DNA of 64,000 bases. Origin: Tanytarsus gracilentus. Lineage: Eukaryota > Arthropoda > Insecta > Diptera > Chironomidae. The stretch's first letter is position 1. Each line of letters opens with the position of its first letter. A model generated the notes under the pieces. It saw only the letters and a program-made list of their open reading frames with translations, ran no database searches and was not told the origin of the DNA. The stretch is taken from the NCBI GenBank assembly GCA_038502055.1, contig JAXRKN010000032.1, positions 434,001 through 498,000 on the forward strand. Reading direction: 5' to 3'. Both the position numbers and the translations under genes were made by a program. Below, piece after piece: positions 46,377 to 58,062 of this stretch.

Positions 46377-46898
46377 TTTGGCGACTGTGTTCGACAGCAT
46401 TTGTGTCTCGATGGTGAAGAAGACGATGGTGACGGGGCTTACATGCCGAAGGAGAGTGTCGGCTATGTTTTTGAAACATCTCTTGTTGATCTTGTCGGTT
46501 GTATGACCGTCAAGAAAACTCGAATTTCAAAAAGCATTATTCGGGTTGATGGTAAAATGGACTTGGTTGAGTTCATTGGGAGCTTTATTATGCGTGCTCC
46601 AAATATTAATCTTATGCCAGAGCTTCTCTCTGTGCATTTGAAAAAATTGGAGTTTACTTTTGATATTATCGATTCATTCGAGTGCGATCGTAAACTTAAC
46701 TTTCTTTTCCTTAAGTGGCGATACAAAAAGCCAAAGCTATTTTTAAATGGCTTTTCTCTTGATTTAAATCGCACTTTATATCAAGTTTTTGCGAAATTTT
46801 CGGCTAAAATGGAAAGAGATATTAAATATCTAATAATTCTAAAGTTCTTAAGCCTGTCAGAATTTTTCAAAATTCCCAGTATTATGTATATTGGATGA
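46377..46898 (+). CDS. Unrecognised FGDC-start exon or gene, unit 2 copy
   Basis: Same length and frame as 38837-39358. Relative to unit 1 I count eight amino-acid changes (two Gly to Asp, Arg to Lys, Arg to Ser, Gln to Lys, Pro to Arg, Asn to Tyr, Thr to Ala) and three silent changes. The open frame is intact. The Gly to Asp change falls in the FGGC motif (FGDC here). Function unknown. Confidence 0.5.
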   Translation, partial: FGDCVRQHLCLDGEEDDGDGAYMPKESVGYVFETSLVDLVGCMTVKKTRISKSIIRVDGKMDLVEFIGSFIMRAPNINLMPELLSVHLKKLEFTFDIIDSFECDRKLNFLFLKWRYKKPKLFLNGFSLDLNRTLYQVFAKFSAKMERDIKYLIILKFLSLSEFFKIPSIMYIG

Positions 46899-47109
46899 AT
46901 CGATAAATCAATTGTAATTAAATTAATTCCTTATGAATTAAAAATTATTTAAAATTAAAACAAAAAGCATGTTTTAAAATTATTATAGGGAACTTTAAAA
47001 TTGTTGTGAGCTTAGGAAGAAACATGCTATTTGTTAAATTTAATCATTTATTATATTTCAGGAAAACGCGCGTTTAGAATGCTTCTTTTAAATTATTTTT
47101 ATTCGGTAG

Positions 47110-47640
47110 TAGTTAGGGAACTTTCATTCACTAGTAGATTTAGGGAATATTTTGATTTTAAATTTTCAATAATTTTTAAAATATTTTAAAATTTTTTTTT
47201 ATTTAGAAACGTCTAAAAAAATCATGAAATATTTTTTCGCCCCGGCGTCATGCCCAATTTTTTTTAATTTTAGTAAATTTCGATTTTTTCCTTCTTTCTA
47301 AATTTTTAGTCGATAGGGAATTTTCAATTAAAATTAGAGATAAAAAGTTAGGGATTTTTTCAAATTTTAAATTATTCTAAGTACATTTTTTGATAAAGTA
47401 TTATTTGAATAATTTTAAATGCTCATCTTTAGTTGATTTTAAGTAGACTTAAGAGATTTTTTTTAAATTTTAAATTTTTTTTAATACTTAGATGTTAGAT
47501 CGCGCTAAAAAGATTATGAAATATTTTTTCGCCCCGACGTCATGCCCAATTTTTTTTTGATTTTACTAAAGTTAGATTTTTTCCTTCTTTCTAAATTTCA
47601 GTCGATAGGGATTTTCAGTTAAGATTATAAGCAATTTCAT
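47110..47640. repeat. ~300-bp repeats, unit 2 (two copies)
   Basis: Cores at 47239 (CGCCCCGGCGTCATG) and 47530 (CGCCCCGACGTCATG) with the same flanks as the unit 1 array. Unit 2 has two copies where unit 1 has four. Confidence 0.8.
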
Positions 47641-50600
47641 TTTCAAGTCTATACAGATGGACATGAAATATTAATGAATGGTCTATCGAAGAATGTTTTT
47701 GCTTTCATGTATTTTAATACACGTGTGGAATAAAGGACGATTATGTTGTTGGGGATATCTGGTGAGCACGTCTCTTAACTAAAAATGATTTTAAAACAAT
47801 TTTTGAAAATTTAACTGCCTCCTGAACTGCCTAAACTCCAGCATGCAAAGGCTTTAATAAAATTAATATTATCGACGCTCCAGGATTAAATGTTTTATTG
47901 CTTTTTCTCGTTTATAGAAAAAAGTTTGCTATGTACATCTCGATAAATTGAAAACCTTCCTTTTCTGTAAGGAAACTGCGTTAAAACTTTTAAGTTCAAC
48001 TTAATAGTAAAATCTTTGAGTGAGATATACATACCATGGCATAACAACGTTTCGATGCTCACTCGAGTAAAGTTTACTTTTTTCCACTGGTTGTGCTCCT
48101 GTTTAATGTTTCTGTGGGTTGTATCCGGATCTTTCTGCTTGTGGGAAGAGAGAAAAACGACTCTACCGCATTTTTACATCCCCATTTCACTCGTATTCTC
48201 TGTATTAAAGTTGGATGGGAAACAATGTTATGCATTGAAATAAGAAACACAAAGCTCACTCGCTAATTAATTTTTAATAGATTTAATCAATAATAGAATT
48301 TAATTTCAAATTGAACTTTAAAATGAACCGCATGCAAAGAAAATAAATCTTTTTCACGGGATGCTTGACAAAAACAGGCAGCTAACTATGTTTATTATTC
48401 ATGCCCGACTACATCTTTTTGAAGTCATTCAGCTGTCTTTTAATACATTTCATACATGAGCTGTTCATGTTACTCCCACTGGAGCAATATATGAAAAGCC
48501 GTGTATGTGCAAAGAGAAAGGTAACTAACAGACGTGAAGGATTTTTTTTAAATTTTCTGTAATGTTTTAGAATTTTATTTTATAAAGATTTTTTTTAGCA
48601 AAAATATTTACCATCCCTTTAAAAATTATCCCTCTAGATATTTAACAATTTACATGCTTAAGCTTTTTCCATATTTTTAACTGATTAATTTTGCAAAGTT
48701 TCATGAATTTGATAAAAACCTAGAAAAAGTTATTTAAATTTTAAAATCAAATTTTTACTTCCATTTTTTCTTAATTAACAACTATCAACTTTATCTGTAG
48801 AACAGACACAAATTCACTCTGAGTGTACAGGTGAAAATATGAATACTCACATGCTAATGATGATGATACATTTACCTAAAGAACACTGTGCCTTATTTAT
48901 GAGGGAGAAATATGAAAGGGAAAGAAAGAGCTAGAGATGTTTATGAATAATTCATGAATGAAAAAAAAGAGTAAAAGGAAAAAACTCCTCTAGGTTTTAT
49001 GCTTTTAACCTTTCAAAATTTCACATTCGTTTCAACACCGCACTTTACCTTTTTTACTTACTTCACTTGGTAACTCTCGCTACTCTCGTCATACGTGTAG
49101 CAAATTTTCCGCTAAAGTGCTCCCCAATGATGGTGTTATTGAGTGAAAAGAAAGGTTCAAATTTATATAAAGTTGTTGTAATTTGATTCAATACAACATG
49201 CATGTACAATTTGTACTTTTTTTAGCAACTTTGTAATGAAATAATTGAAAATTTATCATCTTTTACAAAACATAAACTTGTTTTAAATTGTTAATTATGT
49301 TCATAATTAACAAATATCGCAGATGTAAAACACAAATTGATACAAAATCAATAAAATAATTTGCTAAAATTTATGATATCAATTTTCCCAGTTGAATCAT
49401 TAAGCGAGCAGAGGGATAGGAAGTCCAACTAAATAAATTCAATTAATATCAAAAGTGATGATGGAAGTTAATTAAATTAAATATGAATTAGAGAGTTTTT
49501 TTTAAAGCAATTAGTAAGATGAGATTGCACAGTTAATTTTCAGGAGCTACACGTAAAATTTTTTTTTTACTAAAAAATATTCATTAGAAGAGCAAAAAAT
49601 CGTTGGCGTGCAAAAATGCCGCAAGAATAATCTCATTCCATACTTGTGTAGCAATTTGCAATGTTGACGATGAAAATTCAATTTACGACTAGACGCAGCA
49701 GAGCGTAGTTTTCTCTCTCTATCTCGCTTTGGTTTTCTGAAACTTGATAATTGCACGGAAAGGGGCGCACATAAATGTTAAAAGAGTGATAACCGCTTTA
49801 GGCTAGAAAAAATAAAAATTAATACTGAGGAGGAATTTAAAATAAGCTGGAAAAAGTAAAATAAATAAAAGGGAACTATTGAATATTCGATAGCATCAAT
49901 TGAGATTTTTAAGCATTTGTACAGAAAATAGTTTTTCCCATATCGCAAGTTTGTCATGATCATGATATTCCACACACACGCTTTGTGCAATTCAATAAAA
50001 ATTTGTCAGGTAAATGGAATTTTCATATACTAATAAATTCCAATTTTGCAGCTCGCATTGCAGTCGACTCATATTTTACTCTCGATTCAATATCAGCGAG
50101 GAAAATAATTCGACAATTTATCACAAATTTCAATTTGCAGACTGCAGTGCATTTTACCGAAAATCCCGTTCAGAATTTATGCCAATATTTTTTCATTTGT
50201 AGCGAGAACTTTTACATATGCATATAAAATATTTTACCCAATATTAAATTGATTCATTAAATAAATACAAATCGAATTTAATTTCCAATTCATTGAATGT
50301 AAAAACTCTTTTACACATTTATGTTTTGAAAGTTTTATAACATTACAGCGTGACTCTCAATTTTAGGGAAATGTGTCGTTGCCATAGATCACATCAAGTT
50401 TTTTTCGTAATGAAAATATTTTATCGATGCAAACCAATTTTAAAAATAATTTTTTATGTCTTTTATTTTATATTCTCTAATATGCTTATATTGTCAATAA
50501 GGTATAAAATAAAGTTAAAGACAATATTCACAAGATGATGAAAATATTATTGCGAAAAAATAGAAAACGAAATTATTCCATAAATGTGTTCTGAATTTTA

Positions 50601-51350
50601 ATCAACATCACGTTCTTCGATGCCTTTCGTCTGGCATCCTCGTCCTTTCCCTCAAATTACAAACGCTATTATGCTTGTGGCTGTCGAGAAATTTTATTTT
50701 GGTTGATCCTATTTATATAAATTATGAATATTATTTTACATCACCAGTCCTCTACATCGAGATTAGAACTTTTAATGTGACTGTCGAAAATTTTAGGATT
50801 TTACAATTTGTGTCAAAAGAATTGTTTGATATTGTGAATAGATTTAAAAAATCAAAAAAAGTCAATTTCCACTAGTTCGTAGCGTAAATATTGAGTCAAA
50901 TGAATTTTAAGACTCAACTGCGCATGTCTTGTTTATTTGCCGATTGGAATAATTGGAAGTATCATCAGGAGCTTTTAGTAAGAGTTCATTTATGTTTCGA
51001 CATCAGAAGGACTTGAGCTTTCGTGTCGTCAAGATCAATTTCATTTGTTTGTGCCGTTTCGAAAAGTAAAAAAAAATCATATAAGAAAGAAAATAATGTG
51101 TGTGTGTCTCTAAGAAAAAGGATGCTCATTCATTAAAGTGTATTTGGCCATAAAGTCCTTTATTACTCTTTAGTCTGTTATAAAATATTGAGAGTCACGA
51201 AAAGAGCATATAAAGAGGAGGAAATTTAAGTGAAAATTTATCGACAGGAAAATAAATTATTTATTGTGAAGGGCGGGTGAAAAGAAGAGAGAATCAAAAA
51301 GTTTGAAAAATATTTCGCGAAAGTTGAAAAGTGAAAGTGAAGTTTGAAAG
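47641..51350. other. 3.7 kb region with no recognised gene
   Basis: AT-rich sequence between the duplication and the lectin gene. Short open frames (for example 48016-48243 or 49547-49756) lack any family likeness or splice partners. The last few hundred bases are probably promoter and 5' UTR of the lectin gene. Confidence 0.4.
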
Positions 51351-51351
51351 C

Positions 51352-54300
51352 ATGGAAATAAAAATCTCAGTGCAGCTCATTTTAATTGGATTATTAGCAC
51401 ACATTGATTTTTCTCAAAGTCGTGCGGTGAGTAATGTCGATTCAATAGAAACGTTCGTGCATGCGAATAAAATAAAAAGTTAATTTCGCTGAGACTCTTA
51501 AGCTATTCCTCAGTGACGGTTTAAGCGAAATATATACCAAGAAAATTTACTCATTTTTTATTCTGTCTTCATTTTGCTCCTTCAGAATTTTTTCCTACAA
51601 TAATTTTTATAAATTGCAATCATAAATTATCATTTAATGTACGAAGCGAGAGTGTTTTCTAATGACTTCTTTAAGAGAGATGCGACGAAGTGTCGTTGGC
51701 ATACAAATTTGGAAAAAAATATCAGAAAATTATGTCTTGTTGATTTTCAGTTGATAGAGACATCCATTATAGAGCAGTAAAAAATGATGAAATCGTTGTC
51801 ATGACTATACACGCGTCGTTATTTATTTTTCATCCACCTTTGCTTATTTTCACATACATACAAACTCCGTTTTTGCTTTTTATGACCTAAAAACTTCATC
51901 AGCAACGGTAGGAAAGTGAAAAATTTTGAAATTACAATTCATATTAAATTTGAAATTATTATCGATTTTGTTCAACAGCGGATTGTCAAATTTATTTCGT
52001 ATCATAAGAGAATTCATGGTTAATCGATTTTTTTATTCTATATTTGAATTTTTTACGACAGTAAAAATAATAATTCAAAACTTTAACGTCTTTTGCATTA
52101 ATCATGGATAAAATGAAATTAAAATATTAAAAAGTATGCACAGAATGTTTCCACTATAAAACTTTTTTCGTAACTTAAATGGCGACAGAAAACTTGGTCT
52201 CGACACAAAACCAGGAGAAGTTGAATGTCATTTAGATGGTAAAAAAATATCTTCTCTTTTGCAATTGTCTTCTCAAGATTCAAGAGAGAAAACTATAAAA
52301 TAAAATTATTGATTTACCATTTCATTTCGTGAAACTAGAAAAAATATTAACTGCAGTTTTTGAGGGAGAATTTTCCCGATTAAAATTTATAAACTTTTTC
52401 TACAAAGTTTAATTTAGTTTACCTATTTCAGGTTAATGTAAGCAACACGTGGACATTACCACAAACGGGCTTTAATGTTTTCTACCGATATTTCCGCGAT
52501 AAAATTAGCTGGTTTGAGGCTGATGCCGTGTGTCAATTTCATCATGCAAATTTAGTGACAGGTAAGTAAAATATTAAAACTGTTTAAATGCGAATGAAAC
52601 TGACAAAAAAATAAAGTGTCATGATTTAAGATGTGGCTCTTTTTAAATATGAAAACTTTTTTATTTTTCCAGTTTTATGTTATTAAAATTGTGACAATGA
52701 AAGGTTTTATTTGTAACTCTTAATGAAACTTTCACCTCATGTAACATTTTCACGATAAAAATAACTCCACATGACAAATATCAGAACTGTCAGAATAGTC
52801 AAGGTTTACCTTTTTTCTAGAAGCAAGTTTGCTCGGTCAAGGTTATGTTCGTGTATTTTTGTGGCCAGTAAAATGTGCCGACGTGTTACGGCTCTTACGA
52901 ATGGATAAATGGGCGTGGGGTGTAAAAAGAAAGCCAGCATTATAAATTTTACAAACAAGAAAAGAGGACGGAGAGAAAAATAAGAACTTAAGTCATTGTT
53001 TATGTACACTTTGCCCATGAATAAACAAATAACTTTTGGCAAAACTCTTTCCTGTTTCTTTTCAGTTAACTTTAAGATCGCAATCGAATGGATAGATTGT
53101 TCCTTTTTTTAAGTCCCAAAAGAATGAAAAAAACATCGTAAAAAATTTGAGGCAAAAGTCATGAAAATAAAATGCGGTTAGCTATGAAAATAAACCCATG
53201 CGAACGCGACATATTGTTATAAATTTCAATTTAGGATGTAAAAGGCTGAATATTAATTTAAATGTGCACGAAAGATGAAAAAGAATTTGAGAGTGAGGAA
53301 AAGTCTACAAATTTCTACAGAAGCGCTAGAAAATATAGCATGGAGGAAAATTTTCATGCTAATGGAAAAATGGTTTATTTCGACCAAACTAATGCTTGGA
53401 GCAGCGTTGTTTAACTACTTTTCCAAACCATACCTTTTTACATGTTGAGATCTGCCGGAAGATTAAAGGACATGAGAGAATATAAACGAGTAAAAATGGA
53501 GCAGCATCGCATTTTACCTTTTTCCAATATTGTCCTTTTCTCTCTTTAATTTTATTATTCCATTCTCGTGAGCATCTTTTGTGGAAGTAATTTATATATG
53601 ATGATGATGATGATGTTGATAAGGTTTAAAGTATGCCGAATCCATTTTCAAAGAAATTTCTAAGAAAAGAGGTCGTTTCAAAGTTCTTAAAAATTCGATT
53701 TTATCATTTGCTTAAAAAGCTCTTTATTTTGAAGGAACTGACTATCGAAGATTTTTACAATTCAGCAACTAAATTGATATCAAATAATCTCTTATTTGAG
53801 ACCTTTTGCCAATAAATAAAATCACTCATCCTTTTTATATTGTAAACATGCTTGAGTCGGTTTATTGACATATATTTTTTTCAGTTGAAAATATCGAGCA
53901 GTTTGATGCAACTCGACAATTTCTCAAGGACCTTAATATTCCGGATGATGTGTGGATTGGTTTAATGCGACCTAGCAATACGGATCAATTTTCTTGGACG
54001 TGAGTTAAATAAGAAAAAAAAAATTTTTACACTTTTTTAAATTGTATTTCTTAATTCACAGAAATTCCAAACCCCTGCCATTATCTGAAGGATATTGGGC
54101 TGAGCCGTGGCCCATTTCGGTAACTCCCCTTTGTGCCGTTATCGATCCAACAAAAGACTATCGTTGGCATGCGTTGAGATGTGGCGGACCTGAAACTGCC
54201 GCTTTTTTGTGTGAAATGGAAAGTGAGTTTATTTTTTCCTCGCCTCACCTAAAATTTCATTAAAACTTTCATCTCTCTCTCCCTTTTCTCACCTCTCGTC

Positions 54301-56054
54301 TATGTGTTGAAATTAAATTAGTTCCTGATTGGGCTTTACATTGCACAGATAATCCTGACATCACCGTCCAATATATTAGCGATTCAGGAGCTATACAACT
54401 CTCAAAGCCATGCAATGATAGCGTGAAGGAAATTTCATGTCAACCGAAAGCTGACAAAATGGAAATGTATGATGCCTTAAAATGTCCCGAGGATGAAATT
54501 TCAGTAACAACATACGACCCAGCACCATCATCATCATCATCCACACTACAAGATTATGAACCCAAAGTGATCATCAAAAATCCACAGAAAATGATGGAAG
54601 ATATTTTAAATTCAATCAACGTAGCAGATGTTGAGGTTGACTCTAACCGCTTAGATGCAGAGGCACAACAAAAAATGGATTTCGATTTAATGATGGGTGA
54701 TCAACCAAGTGCATTGACCGATGAAACTGAAGACAAAAGAACTTTATTAAAGCTCTCAGATAAGAAAGAAACTTTTCCAAAAAAGTTGAAGAAAAAATCT
54801 GAACAATTGAGGGTTAAAGATGATGAGCAAATGCAAGGTGATGCACCTGCTGATGAACATGATTCAGCATTGATTACAACAACTGATAGACATCGCCGTG
54901 ATGCAAATTCTGTTGAAACCACAACCCTTATGGTTGAAATCAGCAGTACTGAATCTCCAACAGACACAACAACTGTTGAAGATTTATCAAGTTCAATTTC
55001 GTCTACCGAATTAGTGACAACTTCTGAACAAATAACGTCAACTGTTATTGCTGAAGAGATGACAACGAAATTTTTCGTGCAAGGTCATCCACTTCATATG
55101 TCACAGGCTATTTTTAAGGATCCAATTGTGCCAGATGTCAACAACACACACGAACGGATAGAAATTGGCGAGTCTGAAGACCGATTTATTCCACCCATGT
55201 TACTTGTTAAAGCAAAACTAACGACAACCACAACCGAAGTTGTAGTTAAAGACGACAAAGAGACCACAATCGATGCATCCACAGATCAAACTTTAACTGA
55301 AGTTACTGACATTAATGATAAGATTTCTTCAGCTGCTCCATTCAAAGAAGAAATTTCAAGTGAAAGCTCAATTCAAGCACAATTAACAACGGACATTCAT
55401 TTGGAAAATTCAATTAACACAATTGAGGCCAACTTAAAGCCGATTCTAGTGGAAAAACGAAACGATCCACGGTTGGGATTGAAAGCTACCACAACAAATA
55501 TTCCTTTGACTACGCTCCCTCAGCAATTCAGTTCAATGGGATCGTCTACGATGTTCGATGATATAACAACCACAGACATAAGCAGTAGTTCAACTATTGA
55601 TGAAAGCAGCTCGTCTATCTTTTCAATTACAACCGATGAAGCTATTGAGACAACATCAATTTCAGTTGATACAAGTGAAGTCCCAGAAGCTCAGACAGTT
55701 TTCGATGATATCAAAGTCGTAAAACGTATAGCTTTTCCAATTTTTACAGGAGAAAAAGTAGAATTATTATCATCTAAACCAACAACCGAGAGTGTCATCA
55801 AGGAAACAACGCCCAAAAATCTTGTTGAAAGAAACAATATTGATAAATCAGCGACAACCATGCGAAATGACATTAATGCTCATCGCCATAAGGAAGAGGC
55901 CAGTCATGAGCACAACCATCAGAATCATCAGTATGATGAGAACAATTTTTCTAATGTCGATAATTTCCAGCCATACAAACCCAACCGTCATCGCTCGATT
56001 GCAAAAGAGCATCATCATGGAGCGGGTTTCGCGATTGGTAAAATATTGGGATAA
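51352..56054 (+). CDS. Secreted C-type lectin-like protein with Ser/Thr-rich and His-rich tail
   Basis: Five exons in phase: 51352-51426, 52432-52561, 53885-53999, 54062-54222 and 54322-56054, about 737 residues. Exon 1 is a signal peptide (MEIKISVQLILIGLLAHI) followed by QSRA. Residues about 30-160 form a C-type lectin-like domain: WFEADAVCQFHHANLV, the WIGLM motif, LCAVID and a closing RWHALRCGGPETAAFLCEM. The usual EPN or QPD and WND calcium/sugar motifs are not seen, so carbohydrate binding by the classic mode is doubtful. A short Cys-containing segment follows (four Cys between WALHCTD and LKCPED), then a ~500-residue Ser/Thr-rich, acidic, mucin-like region and a His-rich end (HEHNHQNHQYDE, EHHHGAG). 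Probably an extracellular matrix or surface-coating protein. No TM segment is visible. Confidence 0.85.
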
Positions 56055-58050
56055 ATTTCCGTGTTATAAATTTTTAAAACTTAGTCAAATGTGTTGAAAT
56101 TTTTGCACAAATTCTGTCGCAAGTAAAAATTAATGAGACGATAATCTTAATAATGAAATCAAACTTAAAACGAAAAGCGCAATTATTAATGATTGAATTT
56201 TATTTTTAAAAGCTCATTGATTTTTTGAATCTACTTATTGGAAAATGAAACCGAAAGACTCATTAATTGAATTTGTGTTTGATTTTCTTTAAAAAACGCT
56301 CAGAGTTCAATAAGAAAAGCTAATAATTTTTATATGTAAAAGTCATTTGCTAAAATTTTGCAATTTTAAACATTGAAAACATGCATTTTCATAGCATTTT
56401 GGAGAAGCTTAGATGGTAGCAGAACAAGTTTAAATAAAGTCCACATTTCATTCTCATCATCAACTCACTCAGAAACAGAACACAAAAAAATTCCTTTATC
56501 AGTAGTAAAATGTAGGGTTAAAAAGGATTACCTAGAAAGATAGCTGAATACTTGATGAAAACGATTGTTTATCATCTCAACATAAGAATGCCAAAAAAAT
56601 ACACGGAGAAAATTTTAACAAAATTGAAGCTTTTTGGACTAATCTTACGCACGAATAATAAAAGTTGTTGATAGAATTCTTAACATAACGACACAAAAAT
56701 TTTATCTTTTCGAGCGGTTAAAAATTAAAAATTCTAAAATTTTCCATAATTTAATAATGAGCCGGCAATGGAGGCGAGAAACTTTTTGAGTGTGACAAGG
56801 AAAATTTAATCAGAATAATTTTGTTTGTTCAGGTCTCGTTAGAGAACATGAGAAGTCCTTTAAACAACGATGTCACATAAAGAAAATATAATTTTTCCCT
56901 TCGTTTAATTTGTTTATGTGGGATTTTTGTAATTTATAGAAATCTGCAGATTCTTGAACAAACAGTGCGAAAGAAAATTATTCAAATATTAAAAAAGGTC
57001 TTTTTGCCAGCAAAAGTTTAATTTAGAGATGTAAGCAACCACACATTTTCTTAAATATATTTAAATATTTTGTTTTACATAAAACTTATATATTGTAGAT
57101 GAGATCTTAGAGATTACATAACAGTCAATCAACCTTCTAAAATGATTATTGAGAAGGAAAATAATGAATGAAGTAAAAAGATGTTAAATGTAATTCAATA
57201 TTTTATTTGATTGAAATAAAGCTAAGAAAAGAAGATTACCCAAAATGTTTTTATTCAGAGCTTTTGTTAAAGGTTAGTGATGTACTTAATTATTCCCAGA
57301 CAAAATTGTAAGTTCATGCATATGCAGAGAAGACAGTGGAAACTGGAAAATATTTTGAGATTGACAATCTAATAAAAAATCTAATTTTTACGATCAATAA
57401 ATTATCTCACATCAGCATTGGAAATTCATCTCGATCTTAAGTACGTACAGTGTTTTGTGTTTTACGCGCAATATATGTCCATGAAATATTGTAAATTTCT
57501 TCAAAGCTCGCATAATCGGTGACGCGTAGTAGATTGCTTTTTTGTGTGTGTCCTTATAACTGAATCAGGCGGCTTTCCGTATTTGTAAGGCTGATCTGGT
57601 TAGTGGGACGTATCCGGGCCTAACGGGTAGTAGATCAAGAGAGAAGAAGACTAAAATAATGATGAGAGTAATTTATTTTTCGGAGTTTATTCTGAACGAC
57701 GAGACATAGCGAGCTATCTCTATACGTATTTGACTTAAAGACCTTTAAATAATTGACAAAAACTTTATTTAATTGAACACCACGTCATCTCTCTCAGATT
57801 CGCTCAGAGCGTGAAACAGAACTAAACAAAGAACTGGGAATAAAGTACCCCAAGTTGAGTGTTAAAAATATTTTTCAGAATTATTTTAAAGCTTTTTAAT
57901 CTTCTAAAAATTGAAGAGGTTTAAACCGATTGATTATGAATCGAAAACTCTGTGTAAGATTTTACTGTTAAGTTCAATTTCCATTATTTTGTGGGAATAT
58001 GAAATTCTTCACTTTCTGTTCTGTTTCTGAAATATCTTTGTCTCTTTCAG
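56055..58050. other. Region between the lectin and DUF4803-like genes
   Basis: No gene was recognised. Around 57520-57840 the base composition is less AT-rich (for example GGGACGTATCCGGGCC), unlike its surroundings. This may be a transposon or LTR remnant, but no repeat partner or flanking duplication was found. The first exon of the downstream gene may lie here. Confidence 0.4.
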
Positions 58051-58062
58051 TTTATATTTTTG

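Larger units (their letters stand above)
40890..47640 (+). repeat. Tandem segmental duplication, unit 2
   Basis: The copy starts with the last codons and stop of the gprs-like gene and its 3' flank, without the rest of that gene, and follows unit 1 with no gap at a T-run. The offset to unit 1 is 7,518 bp, then 7,529 and 7,540 after two 11-bp tandem duplications (near 43730 and 45770). The unit ends in two ~300-bp repeats and then unique sequence near 47640. Confidence 0.9.

Noticed and set aside
57520..57840. Less AT-rich block that could be an LTR or structured RNA
   Set aside because: I found no paired LTR, no flanking duplication, no tRNA-like primer site and no recognisable RNA motif.
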